32,225 nt of DNA from Byssochlamys sp. IMV 00236 (Eukaryota > Ascomycota > Eurotiomycetes > Eurotiales > Thermoascaceae). Both the position numbers and the translations under genes were made by a program. Shown here in pieces: positions 10,782-22,147 of this stretch. Position 1 is the stretch's first letter, and every line of letters starts with the position of its first letter. Location: positions 1-32,225 of the forward strand of contig MSJH02000632.1 of the NCBI GenBank assembly GCA_001931875.2, read 5' to 3'. Below the pieces are notes generated by a model, which did not search any database, had not been told where the DNA came from, and saw only the letters and a list, made by a program, of their open reading frames with translations.

Positions 10782-11881
10782 TTATTTATTGAATGATTGA
10801 AGCAGCTCGATCACCGGTTGCATATTCGCATCCCCTTCAATGACGATATCAAATGCATTCAAGTAGCTGTCTCTGAGTGAATTGAAGTCATGATTTAAAA
10901 ATCCAATGGTCAAGCAGATGGTATGATCCACTCCTTGACTCATCTGTAAATCACCCAGACTGTCTCCCATCAGGATCACATTCGTTCGTTGTTCGATCAG
11001 TTTATGATAGGGTGATGTCTCTAATTGAAATTCTGACTTGTTGAATACGTGAATCAAGGGATCTTTGAAGCCTATGCAGATATCTTGTTCATCAAAGACC
11101 ATCATGTTGCTCACAATATGCATATTATCAAAGTATAGATCCACCCTCTTCAGTATCACCTCAATGATGTTTCCAATGCCTGCAGAAAAGACGAGAAAAG
11201 GAATAGATGCTTTCTGACATTCTGTCAACACTTGATCAACTCCCGGTCTTAGTTCAAGTTTAACTTGTTCTGTCATGGCTTCAATGTCTATACCTTATGA
11301 TTAGCCTCCTTCTCTTTCTTTTTTTGGTTATTTACCTTTTTTGGATATCCTTTGCTTTATAATGCTTTCGTGTGCCTCTGTCCACCACTGGATCATATAA
11401 GGTACCTTTTCATCGTGTGTCATGTTTTGATTTATCTCGATTGGATAATACTTGTTATAGATACGGGCTGTCTCTTGTTTGTACTTTGATGATCATTAGT
11501 TTCATTTTTCAAATGGATATATCTAAACCTACCTCGGGTGTCATCTTGTCATATCTAGCAGGAATACCATGTGACGAAGAGTTTCGCTCTAATGCCTCTG
11601 TCACCTTGTTTCTAATCCAATGGCGTGACATGGTCATATCAAAGTCTATATAGACGCGTACATAATTAAGAAGACTTATTTAAAAAGTAGCTTACCACTT
11701 ATAAAATGTAGTTGACTAGGTCCATCTTGTAAGATTGTTGTCAATTTATCAATGACTACCGCCTTATTATGAATATGAACTGTTGGGATACGTAATAGTT
11801 GATCCACTATAGACAAGGTCAATCATCAAAGCAAATGATCTGACAATTGAATGTATTACCCAAGTCTTTAGCTTGAACCAT
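10782..11881 (-). CDS. Cytosolic pyrimidine 5'-nucleotidase (cN-III/UMPH-1 family)
   Basis: Five exons (11881-11860, 11806-11696, 11645-11529, 11467-11336, 11287-10782), 295 residues, matching the length of human NT5C3. It is a HAD-superfamily phosphatase: motif I DFDMT (Asp45 nucleophile, Asp47), the KYYPIEI cap segment, motif II FSAGIG, and motif IV GDSLGDL. The family dephosphorylates UMP/CMP (and m7GMP in some members) in the cytosol. The first exon is 22 nt, and the intron 3 donor (GTTTAG) was picked because only it keeps the frame. Poly(A) signals for both this gene and RAC sit in the AATAAA/TTTATT cluster at 10776-10790. Confidence 0.93.
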
Positions 11882-11984
11882 AATTGATGGAAAAAGGGAA
11901 AAAAAAAAGTGAAAAGAATAGAGAGTGACTCACAACTTTTTTTAAATCTAAAAAATATTTTTCTAAATACGGTTAAACGTTGCT

Positions 11985-11995
11985 CCCCCCCCCCC
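11985..11995 (+). repeat. Poly(C) run of 11
   Basis: Eleven consecutive C in the 161-bp gap between the nucleotidase start (11881) and the end of the CASTOR-like gene (12043). It is unusual in this AT-rich DNA, and its length may be unreliable. Confidence 0.8.
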
Positions 11996-12042
11996 ATTTC
12001 CTTGACAACAGAATACTAAATGTGCGTCTATACTATTTATTA

Positions 12043-13253
12043 TCACTCTGGTTCTAATATAACTTCTGCCATCATTCCTTTCTTAAGATCATTTGCCAGA
12101 ATCTCTTCTGCTCTCGGTAAATCATCCGAAGAGACAAGCACGTTTGCGCTCTTGAATGTACTCAAATACAACAAGTTCATGTGAGCAGCTAAAGGACGTG
12201 AGATGGACCAGACAATACCGCATCGATCGAGATTAGAACCAGCTAAATTGACCTGGATTACGCGGTACCTCGGTGACTCTTCATCCTGGAAGATATCTGC
12301 TTCTGAAAAGAGGTCTAAGATAGCTTGATTAGCAATAAGTGAAATTCCTTCGTTTGATGCTGTATATGAAAAGAACCTAAAGAGAGAGAGAGAGAGAGCA
12401 TTATTTGCCTTGTTCACATGATACGCTTCCCAAATACCTCCTACTATCACCATCAGGCGTGATCAGTTCTGGATATGACAAAATTTTAAGTACAGTCATG
12501 GCCCACTCTGACCGTAGATGAGGGTTCAATCCGACACATTGAAGTTCGTCTGTTAAGACTGATTTCTCGAAATCCTCCTCTTTCAAATCCTCTTGACTTG
12601 TATGGCTACTAGACGGAGGTGAATCGCCTAAATAAGATTCTAGCGAATCTTGATCAAATTGATATCCTAATTGCCCTAGCAATTCTATCGCCTGTCTCAG
12701 TCGTCTCTCCTTGACCTATGCATACAGTGTTATTTATCCTGAATTCAATCTTTTATTGACATTTACCAGCACATAGTCCGTTTGATACGTCGACATGTAA
12801 AAAATCGAAAATTTACCCTGGGCTAAGGGTTCAGATATATCACTGATTCGTTTTCCACTTGCACCTACAACAATACAATAATTCAATTTCCGCACATGAC
12901 TCAAGGTGTATACCTTACCTTGTCCACCCTCATCATCCACTTGCAATACTCGGTAGATATCATTTGAATACTTCATATCGTGACATTGTGTCATGGTCAG
13001 TGGTGGAATAAAGTCTTGATCGATCACTTGCTTATTAGCTACAATGGATATCTCAAAAGCATTTTCTGTGAATGAAAAAAAATAATTTAAGCTATAGCTC
13101 AAGTTAATCTTTGAAGTCCTTTTAAAAGCTCGATTAAACTTACTCATTCATGTCTTGAAAGAAACAAGCCTTGACAATGGCATGGGTAACGTGGTGTAAG
13201 TGCGATCTAGGGAAATGAAGTAATTTCACCTTGCATGGTAAAATGGAGATCAT
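12043..13253 (-). CDS. CASTOR/GATS-like four-ACT-domain protein (candidate amino-acid sensor for TORC1)
   Basis: Five exons (13253-13144, 13091-12919, 12864-12767, 12715-12438, 12376-12043), 330 residues; human CASTOR1 has 329. The duplicated architecture is plain: each half has an FFS(F/Y)T strand (residues about 41 and 220), a substrate-binding ACT segment, and an STY/STF strand (FYMSTYQTDYVLV at 116-128; LYLSTFKSANVLV at 289-301). LDRCGIV and RPLAA also match the C-terminal CASTOR half. A Ser/Glu-rich insert lies between the halves. In animals, CASTOR dimers bind arginine and release GATOR2, activating mTORC1. Human Y118, Q119 and D121 (GATOR2 contacts) are matched by Y121, Q122 and D124, whereas the D304 position is Ala297. 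The role in the fungus is inferred. Confidence 0.85.
12381..12398 (-). repeat. (CT)n tract in an intron of the CASTOR-like gene
   Basis: Nine CT units (coding strand) just upstream of the TTTAG acceptor at 12377-12381; it serves as the polypyrimidine tract of that intron. Confidence 0.85.
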
Positions 13254-13355
13254 TGAAAAGAAAAGAAGAGATTCAAAAAAAAAGAGACAGAATTGGGTTA
13301 TTTATTCAGTTTGTGCAACTATAAACAAAAAAGGAAGGTAAAAAGCTATAATACA

Positions 13356-14985
13356 TTATGATTTCTTTGCAGCAATCATGTCTCGTAAGATATGCCTTAG
13401 GTAAGTTTTGTAGATGGATATCGCACTGGGTGGTGGCTTAGGATAAACTAAGCCTTGATGTTCGGCATCTTGTGATCTTGCATACCAAGTATCGTATTGG
13501 CGAAAGAACTCTGTATGCACATATAGTAACGTTTCTTGTACGACAGGGAAAAGTGATACAGTCCACACTTCACTATTTAATTGTCCCTTGACTTCAATGA
13601 TGTTGTCATGTTGTTCTGCTGGCCACATCCTTGTTTCGTCATCAAGTATCAGCGGAAGAGCAAATCCTGAACCGAGTGACTGGTCACGAAGAGCACAAAA
13701 TGAGTAAAGTGCCTGTAGGTCTTTGGGTGGTCTGCCAGGTTCGGGAGATGTACGGATATAGTCATGCTCGGCTCTAGCAGAATACAGGATACCCTTGATC
13801 CATACACGATTAGGATCTAGCACATCAATTACATTTTCAACATAGTTTTGATCACTATCATACACATGAGTCCTTTTTGTCATTATTATTATTTCTTGTC
13901 TTACCCTAGTGAACAGACAGAGATATCAAACAGTTGTTGTGCCCATTCCAGAAATTCGCGCACACGTTCTGTCAAGACGACTCGTTTACCATCCTTAAGG
14001 ACAGCCACACGATCTTCACATTTGGGTATATCTGCTTCTGGCACAAATCGTCCATTTTCGTTACCCACTAATCGTACTAGGGTATCATCTAAATCAAGTA
14101 CAAGTGGTAATTTACGATGACGAACCAATTCATGTACGCAATCTTTCACATTACGCACCATGTCTATCTGTCGAATTAGAAATCCAAACATATAGCCTCT
14201 ATATCTATTCTATGGTTAGTCTCATATGTATCATTTCTCTTTATTTTCTTACTCTGCTGTATCTCTTGATGGTTTGATATGCAGTTCCCAGACTTCTCCT
14301 TCTTGTGTCTTCATTTCAAATGATGCTGTCTTTCTTAAACCCGACAAATCTTTGACCCAAGCATGTTCGGGTAATCGAAAGATAAATGTAGGCTGAATAT
14401 TTCTTTTGGCCAGCATCACAAAGACGCCTCGAGCATGAACTCGTTGCAGTTCATAATTGGGTTCGAGCAATAACGTTCTCGGTTCAAAGCCTTGGTACAT
14501 AATTTCGTGTGTCTCGAGTTCAATCTCTGGTTGGGTATACTGCGGGTCAAGTCTAATTCGCTTATGTTGATGGATAGGTACGGATCTGAGTGATAGCTTG
14601 GGCCGCCACTCTTTGATACGAGGCAGGGGGTCTCCAAAGAGAATAGATGATGTTTGTGGTGACGGTGTTATGGTGGTTACTGTAGTGGTATCTTTTATAT
14701 GTTAACAACAAAAAGACACTTTTTATATATCATGTATTTACCTCGGTCTCGTTTTAAGGATCCATTCAATCTTTTTGGATCTCTTGCTTTAACGGTATTT
14801 AAGGAAGCGCTCAATTGATAAAGGGCCTAAAGTTATATAATGATCTGGGTTAATGTGACTCGCTTAGAACGTTTTTCTCTCTCTCCTTTTTTTGATGTTA
14901 CAGTTTTATCATTGCCCATCATAGTGGGTCTCAGGTGGTTTTCTTTTGGCCTCGATGGGCCATTCAGCATATTAGATAAATCCAT
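13356..14985 (-). CDS. FCP1-like HAD phosphatase (CTD-phosphatase-type domain)
   Basis: Five exons (14985-14902, 14826-14742, 14691-14253, 14198-13905, 13854-13356), 466 residues. The catalytic loop is VLDLDDTLV (Asp238, Asp240, Thr242). VREFLEWAQQLFDISVCSLG, QNYVENVIDVLDPN and LILDDETRMW follow, all typical of the FCP1 homology domain that dephosphorylates the RNA polymerase II C-terminal domain. The 200 residues before it hold a basic, Pro-rich linker and a beta-rich module (RTLLLEPNYEL to VWELHIKPS). No BRCT domain follows; only about 100 unassigned residues do. It is therefore neither classical FCP1 nor a short SCP. The substrate is not known. Exon 1 is supported only by phase and position; a (TA)n tract directly abuts its ATG. 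Confidence 0.78.
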
Positions 14986-15424
14986 TTATATATATATATA
15001 TATATATATATCAGGGCAAAAAAATAGTAAAAGAAGGGGGGAAAAGAAGAGGAAAGGGGGGAGCAGACAACACGCGCTTATATATACTGAATAATAACAA
15101 ATTTACAACAAAGAAAAAAAAAAAGAAGGGGTACGAAGAAAAAAGGGAATTGGAAAAAAAAAGTTCGGAATTTGAAAGCTTTTTAGGTGAAATAAAGTGG
15201 TAGAAAGAGGGAAAAAAGAGTGGGAGGGGTCTGATGATCCTTGCGAGGTTTATATAGGGAGAGCTCTGTGACTTTCAACTGGGTTTTATTTTACAAGTTT
15301 TCAATTGAAATTCGCTTGTAAAGAATTACTTGTGTGCCAAGACGAAAAGAGTTACATTATTCAAAACGAATATGAAAAGCAATCATCTCAAAGAAAAAAG
15401 AAAAAAAAAAGACAAAATACTGCA
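14986..15424. promoter_or_regulatory. Promoter of the FCP1-like gene and spacer upstream of it
   Basis: 439 bp, purine-rich on the plus strand (GGGGAAAAG and AAGAAGGGG blocks at 15036-15070 and 15110-15240), that is, pyrimidine-rich on the coding strand. It lies between the FCP1-like start and the lipase stop; both genes read leftward. No other gene is seen. Confidence 0.4.
14987..15011. repeat. (TA)n microsatellite
   Basis: About 12 TA units starting two bases upstream of the proposed start codon of the FCP1-like gene, inside its 5' UTR or promoter. Confidence 0.95.
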
Positions 15425-17363
15425 TCATTTTAGTTTTATTTGATATAGTTTCTGAATAGCTTGTTCATACAAATAAGGTGAATGATCCATAAACATGGTA
15501 CGAGAAAAGACAATTTCCGAAAATCTAGCGTGCACATCATCACAGCGACTGAGACGCACCTTTCCATTCTCTGTTGTGATCAGATAGACAGTACCTGGAG
15601 GATACATCTTTTCTGCGTTCATATCAGCGCGCATGGTCTTGATCATTGCCCAAAACCATTGATCTTCATCATCATCTTGTTCTTCTTCTTGACGCTTCTT
15701 CATTCTCTGCATTACCCTCGATATGATCTCTTCTGTCACATTCTCTTCTGCATGAAGATTTCTCGCGACGTTTTTAAAGTCCTGGAGGAGACCTAAACTG
15801 AGGGAGCTGACAAAATCGTAGCCGTGTACGACGGTGGTGACGAGTCCCTGGCAATAGTGACTGAGACCGAGCGACATGACGCCAGGAGGACCATAGGCGT
15901 AGCAGTGTATGGATCGGCCAGGCGGCAGACCGGACTGTGACGACGTTGTGAACTTGGCGCCCCTTTTTTGGCTCCAGAGGACCGTGAGCAAACTGGCGAC
16001 ACCTCCGCCCAAGGAGTGGCCACAGAGAACGAGACCATAGTCGGGATACATTGTCATGCCTTGTCGGATCTTTTGGAACACTTTGCCCTTTTGCTTAGCG
16101 AGGAGTTGGGCGGCCTTGAGCATGCCGCTGTGTGCCATAAAGACTTGGTCGGTTGCGGGCACGGTGAATTCGGAATAATCAAAGCTGAGATCGGTCAAGA
16201 GGTCACTAAGGCCAAGAGTGCCTCGACAGGTTAAGACGATCGCCTTGGCTGTGTGGTCGACGGTGACGTAGTGCACGAGTGCATTTAGTGCAGGGTTTTT
16301 CAAAAAAGGTGAAGGATCGGTGTAGGTCGATAGCAGAATGTCTTGAACAGAGTTATTTGTGTGATGAGCAAAAGCATGATGGTTTGGGTGATGGTCGTTG
16401 GGTAATGTTGCGGGGATATCGCCAATACCTAGGATACGCATGAATGATTCTCCGTAAGCAGCGCTGGCGTATCTGATGAAATGTGCAATGGGGTATAACA
16501 TCGGCATGGAATTACATTTTTTGGTTTCGTCGCAATAAAATTGAACCGGTATCGAAAACCGGCGCTGGGTATGGTAGGTGGAATAATAAGGTGGTGGGGC
16601 ATCTTCGTTGAGCTTGAACTGAAGGACATGCCTCTGTCTTTCTTCAGGGTCTTCGCCTACGTTGGCCTCCCATAGTAAGGTTGAGGGTATTGTTCGTCGC
16701 TTATAAGTGACATTTTGAAGGACAGCAAACGCAGTTAACGCCTTGGTCAGGCCAGTCAGGACAGCTATTCTGCCTGCTTTGGCAAGGTCAAAGTCTGGGT
16801 CATGCAGGAACTCTTTGTTGAGGCGTGTGATGATATAAGCTATTGCGCGTGATGTTTCATTGGATCCAAAGATATTGTCGAATATGCGCACTGACTCCTC
16901 AGCTGCCTAAGCCAAAAAAAAAAAAAGTATAAATATTGAATACAAAAATTAATTAGGATGTGCGCGCAGTCTCTACCTTTAAAGTGGACTGAATCGTCCG
17001 TGAGGTAAACTGGATACCAGAGATGGCCAAAAGCTCAGCCAATGAAAATGTATGACTAACCCAGTCCAATCCTGCATTGGTATATTTCTCTAGTGTTTTT
17101 ATAAATAGATTGTCTTGGTCGTTTGAATGTAAATGTTTTGCAGTAGAAATAGCATGAGTGATAGCGTTCCTGGAAAGACAAAGGGACATTGAAGTGCCAT
17201 ATTTGGCTGCACCAAAGATAGTATCCACAAGTAAAGAAGAGCATTTTAATGATACTCGCGTAGCTAACGAGACTGTGGTGACCATACTCGCTACATTCTG
17301 CGGTAGTAAAGAAGGTTCATGATATGATATGACTGAGGATTCATTGTTTTTATTCGTTGCCAT
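15425..17363 (-). CDS. Class 3 lipase, sn-1-diacylglycerol-lipase-like
   Basis: Two exons (17363-16977 and 16906-15425) separated by a 70-nt intron, giving 622 residues. The alpha/beta-hydrolase core shows IVLTCRGTLGLSDLLTDL, the nucleophile elbow LCGHSLGGG (Ser about 427), a GYDFVSSLSLG Asp (about 493) and a C-terminal MDHSPYLYE His (about 604), together a Ser-Asp-His triad. This arrangement, with a long N-terminal region, matches the DAGL/fungal Lipase_3 group that hydrolyses diacylglycerol. The N-terminal 130 residues are mildly amphipathic, without clear membrane spans, so soluble or lipid-droplet association is possible. An acidic/Lys-rich insert (about residues 525-545) precedes the last strand. 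No signal peptide is seen. Neighbouring spacers suggest an independent transcript. Confidence 0.9.
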
Positions 17364-17767
17364 ATAAATTTAAAAATGAGAAAAGAAAAAAAAAAAGAGA
17401 GAGAGAAAGGGAGAACGGAGAAAAATAAATTTCCTTTTTATAAATTTAAATTTGGTTGGGGTTCTGTTTCTATGGTAATATATATTTTTTACAAAAGAGG
17501 GGGGAGATCTGCACTCTATATAAATATATGAAATGAGCATTATGTCACATGAGCCTTACACACACATTCAATGGGGTCCCTTTGAAGTTACAAAAAGTGG
17601 AGAAATATGCTCTCATGACTTTTTGTGTACATCATTGTTACACACAGTTCTTTTCTCTATTTTATTTTTTTTATATGATGTTGGTACACAAAAGATACGG
17701 TGAGATGACTATAGATCCTCCAAACCGGGGCTTTTATTTCCAGCTAGAATACAATAAAAATGTATTC

Positions 17768-18000
17768 TTATACCAAAAAAAGACAAGTATTTTGGGTGAC
17801 GATGACGACAGGATATTCATCAGTAACCCCAAAAGCATCACACATCCGCCGTCTTTTGGTTTTTGTGCCAGCGTTGTTACTGCCGGTCGTCCCTATGACA
17901 ATAGGATTTGGCTCCGCTCCGGCCCTGGATGTGGTTTCCTTTTCTGTATCAAGGTTCTTTTTGCATTGATTGGAGGAAATGCAAAAGTGTTACCAATCCC
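17768..18000 (-). other. GC-richer open island, possible gene remnant
   Basis: A stretch of roughly 45-50% GC in a much more AT-rich spacer. On the minus strand it is open for about 70 codons up to a TAA at 17768-17770. That frame has a soluble composition (EPNPIVIGTTGSNNAG, TKTKRRRMCDAFGVTD). The plus-strand frame at 17760-17969 would give a 69-residue protein with one hydrophobic segment, which may only mirror the minus-strand code. I do not recognise a family. It could be an eroded gene, a repeat fragment or a small orphan gene. Confidence 0.3.
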
Positions 18001-18017
18001 TCAAAGGCATTTGAAAT

Positions 18018-18020
<3 letters not shown>

Positions 18021-18049
<29 letters not shown>

Positions 18050-18059
18050 GATTGTTGGA
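18021..18059 (+). repeat. Poly(T) run of 39
   Basis: Thirty-nine T in a row right after the GC-richer island. It is the longest internal homopolymer in the window; its exact length may be unreliable in the assembly. Confidence 0.95.
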
Positions 18060-19154
18060 TAAAACTACCTATTAGGGTTAAGTTGTATCTCTTTTCAGGG
18101 CGCATGTTGAATAGGTTCCAAAAAATGGTTCTTTTATTGATTCATGTGCTTTGTTAAAGATGTTATTGTAACGTGGTTGTCAGTGGTTTTCCCATATTTG
18201 TCAGATATAGACTGTGAGAAGATCACGATTTACATTATATAGTGAACCCTTGGTGAAATTATAAAATAACCCAAGCATATGTACAGCGGGAAGGGAGCAT
18301 AATGTTTACAATCCAAAAAGACGTCTGCACAAATCTTCTTTTTTGAATAGTGATTTTCTTAAAGAATAAACTCTTTGAACTGAATGGGGTTGCCAATGTC
18401 GGGATTTGGATGCCACATGGTACCAATAGTAATAGAATAACATTTGAATGTAACATATCGAGATTTTAACTTACAGTTCCCCAAAACCAGGGGAAGAACG
18501 TTATTCGGTGAATGTAGCGGATAGATAAAATCTGAAAGCAAAGAGCACCATGGGAGAACGCCTCATTTAGAGTTGTCTAAATACTCAACAAGCCCTTTTC
18601 GGCACAGTATAAACTACTGAACGAGTAAATTCGTGTACCCATTTCGCGAAGAAGCTTGGTCATTGTTTCTTCATTGATGCGTCATATGTATAAATAGACC
18701 ATTTTCTCTTTTCATACATTGCCTCACTCTTCTTTCTATATAAAATAGGATTATAATGCCCTAAAGACAACTCTTTTCACAGTGAAAGGAAATAGAATCA
18801 ATAAAAGAATTACAAAGGCTTTACACAAACATAGAATAGCAACTATAATGAGTGACTTTGTGTACCCCTTTTTGAACACGGGATAAAGATTAAATAAAGT
18901 GCTCTGGCGTAATATTTGAACTAAATGAAGGAAGTGCAATGTTGGCATATCTCGACCTTTTAGACTTTGCTTGATAAAATGTCAAAGCATCTTTAAAATG
19001 AAGGAAAGTTGATGCACTTGACTTTGAAATGATGACTATGAGACAACTTATTGCACTTGTCTATAATAAATACACGTTTTCAGTAGATTATTTCTGGTCC
19101 ATTTTGTTAAAAAAAAAAAAATGATTTTTCTATTTTGGCATTTTAATTGAATAA

Positions 19155-22147
19155 ATGACCACCACACAAGAGTTCATCACTCAGCTCGATCAACTGACAC
19201 ATGCCGACAGTTTAGACAAGGTCCTTGAATGCATTCAAATACCTCTTGGCTGGCTTAACATCACAGAGTCACCACTAACAGCATCACAACAATTAGCTTT
19301 GGTTCAACACAAAGCGTGGAGAAGACACTTGTGGCATCTCTTTCACACAATCTTGCCTAATTGGACCTTTTCATTAAGCCCACATAGAGAGAAGCTACTC
19401 TCGACCTTGTGGCTGAAAGATCAACGACCTGAGATCGGCGCTGTGATGGCCAAAACTAGTTTGACAGTTTTATTAGAATGCATTACCCAAGAAGTGCCCT
19501 TGGATACCCTCGAAACCTATACAGCCGGTTTAAAGCATGTCACATTAGGCGCATATAAACTGTACCCTTCCCAGATAGAACACGATCAAGTTGACCTATT
19601 TTGCTCTTTGCTCTGTTCTGTTCCCGGTCGACTCGTTAACGCGTTTGGTGGTCACCAGCAGAGCGAAGCCTGGTATAGCGACAAACAGTTTTATCCAAAG
19701 TTGACCAAATTGGCTGCACAGCATGCATCGCAATCAGTTGGATTCACGTCTCAGCTGCTTTGTAAGATGATACGACAAGGGTATGAAGGTATTTAGTAAA
19801 GAAAAAAAAAAGAAGCCTTGTTCTATCGAAGCTTGACATGAACATTCAATAGATAGTGTTATTGCATCCATAATCCCGGTCGCCATTCAATCATCAGACG
19901 TCTTCCCAGCCATCTTTGAGCGCATGTATAATACGTTATCCTCATTTGATACTGTTATCAAATCAATCCTGCATTATGCACTCACTCATCATATCCGTGC
20001 TCATCAAATCGCATGCATCTTGTTCACGTCGCAAGAGCAGACACGCATCAAAGACTTTCTTGTGTGCACTCTCGTTCGGCTAGCCAGATGGAGTTTAGCA
20101 GATCAAACATTGGCCAGACTAGCCACTGCCACGGCCAAACACGCTGGCCTGAATGATTGGATAGAATGCACGAAGCAGGTGATTCATGCTTGGTCAGATA
20201 CAGTCTTTATCAAGCATGCATCATTACGAGAGAAAAGATGTAATTAAAGTTTAAGGGGAATAACATGAAATTGAACCTTATTATTATAGATGTATCTACA
20301 AGCGTTTTGGTTCTTTTGAGCTATTTGGAGGATGACGACATCAGATACCATATCATGCCAGATACCCGACTCATTCGAAGCGTCTCATTCTACTTGGATA
20401 GCGGGGATATAGAAACAGCCAAACTAGGAGCTCTTGTGGCAGAAGCAACTTCGAGTAGAATAGATAAAGAGAATGCTTTGAATATGGGATTATTAGATGA
20501 GGATAAGGAGTTACAGGCACTTAGACAGATTGTGTTCAAGACGGAAGGTAAAGCGTATATGTGTATGTGACAAGTAAACTGACTGAAGCTATGTGGATAT
20601 TGTTATTAGAGGATGACGAACAGGACAAACAGGTGGTACCTGCTGCTTCTTTTGAAGAAGAACAAGAAGATACAGACCAGGAAGAGAAAGAGATGGAGCT
20701 GGACCCAGACGCCGCTTATCACCCACAAGATGACAGTAAGCGTTGTTCATTTTTGTTTTATTATTACTTACTCTTTATCTCTCTGTCAAGGTGATGATGA
20801 ATTTCAGGCTTATGCCATAGAGGATGAGTCGGACGATGAAGGACTTCGACGTGATCAAGAGTCCAAAGAGACATCTAAAAAACCTGCGTAAGAGCATGTA
20901 TATTTTTAATGCACAAGAGATTCTAAGGGTCGTGTGCGACATGTATATAGGTTTGTACAAGACTTGGTTCGGTATCTTCGTCATACAGAAGACCCAGTCA
21001 GTCTAAGGAATGGATTAAATGAAGCAGAAGCGATTATCCGAAAATCAATAGGAGTTGGAACAGCTCTAAGTAAGTATATGTGAGGTGCTTTGGGACCATA
21101 AGAAGAGATAGTAATAATGATTTATTAGAGGAATGTGGACAAGAGCTGGCGAAATATCTTGTGTACTTTCCAGAGACGTACGAGATTGAGGACTTTAGAC
21201 AGTTACAACAAGATGCACTTCAAGCATTAATAGTGGGCGCACCAGATGTGGTTACAGGGTAAAGAATAACTGATGGTTTTGTTTTGATATAATGCTTATA
21301 TTCATAAGATACATGATTGATCTAATGTATGATCGAAATACAAATATGGGGCAAGTACAAACCATATTAGCCTCGATTGCATTGGCTGTCAGAGAGTTGG
21401 CAGGATGGGTGCCTACAGATAAGACAAAGGGGACGGAAAAACAAATAGATGCCTTAGCAGATCAACTGGGCGTGTCTTTATTTGTTTCTAAAAGAATAGA
21501 GCTTGAAAGGAATCGACCCAAAGCACAAAAGAACCGCCTGGCTGGGCTAGCGGGGCCTGTCTTCTTTTTCCCTTTACTCGTCGGATGGTGGGAAGGATCC
21601 CAGGGCCGATTGAAGTATGGTTTATAAAATGTATATGTTTATGTACTTACTTACTGTATAGGTACTGGATTGGAAATAATCCCAATGTGGTTGAAAGGTT
21701 CATTATGACCTTAAATATCATTATGCACAGTTCAAGTAAGTTGCTGGTATAGAGAAGTATAAAGCTGAGACTCATCACGATCCTTCTTCCAAAGCAAATA
21801 CGCCCGATAAACGTCGTATTGTCAGAGAATATTTTGAATTTTCGTTTTCTATGCGATATCATCAAGCTACTCAGTGTCAAAAGGCATTACTCTTAGGCAT
21901 TGAAACCATTCTGAACGTGAGTTACAAGGGACAAGAATCACTGCTATTTAATGACTTTATGAGTGAATTGATCAATACAAAGGAATGGCTTGAAGGTAAA
22001 AAGAAATCGAGTTTTTATAGAAATGATAAAAGTTAACCATTGACAGTAGACATCATACATTCGTCTGTGGAAGATAAAATACAAATGTTAGCAGCTAAAA
22101 CTTTATTGCGACTAGCAGAAATAAACAAAGAGCAACTTTTAACCTAA
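19155..22147 (+). CDS. TEL2: Telomere length regulation protein TEL2/TELO2 (TTT complex)
   Basis: Eleven exons (19155-19788, 19853-20239, 20290-20547, 20610-20735, 20791-20887, 20951-21069, 21129-21258, 21309-21614, 21662-21735, 21795-21995, 22050-22147), 809 residues; human TELO2 has 837. It is an all-helical repeat protein: the N-terminal solenoid is followed by a SFYLDSGDIETAKLGALVAE segment, an acidic disordered linker (EEEQEDTDQEEKEME to ESDDEGLRRD, exons 4-5), and the C-terminal TELO2 domain (VQDLVRYLRHTEDPVS, YLVYFPETYE, YEFSFSMRYH-like). TEL2 with Tti1, Tti2 and Hsp90 stabilises PIKK kinases including TOR, ATM and ATR. The acidic linker resembles the region that CK2 phosphorylates for R2TP binding in other species. 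The intron 9 acceptor (21793-21794) was chosen by phase. Confidence 0.88.

Larger units (their letters stand above)
17364..19154. other. Long AT-rich spacer between the lipase and TEL2
   Basis: 1.8 kb without a convincing gene. Its left end is the lipase promoter (A- and GA-rich, 17380-17420), and its right end contains the TEL2 promoter. It holds the GC-richer island and the poly(T) run listed separately. Short frames around 18259-18541 and 18751-18948 have AT-driven composition and no recognisable domain. Confidence 0.5.

Noticed and set aside
13062..13143. Acceptor TTCACAG at 13066-13067 for exon 2 of the CASTOR-like gene
   Set aside because: It gives the wrong phase and removes the FFSFT strand that is conserved in the family. 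The CTATAG acceptor at 13092-13093 restores both.
15482..16234. Plus-strand frames of about 90-104 codons across the lipase gene
   Set aside because: Antisense shadows of the lipase coding exon.
18259..18948. Short minus-strand frames of 60-65 codons in the lipase/TEL2 spacer
   Set aside because: AT-driven composition, no domain and no splice partners; most likely chance.
21736..21752. A 17-nt intron (GTAAG to TATAG) in TEL2
   Set aside because: Too short to be spliced. A 59-nt intron ending at 21794 keeps the same phase.
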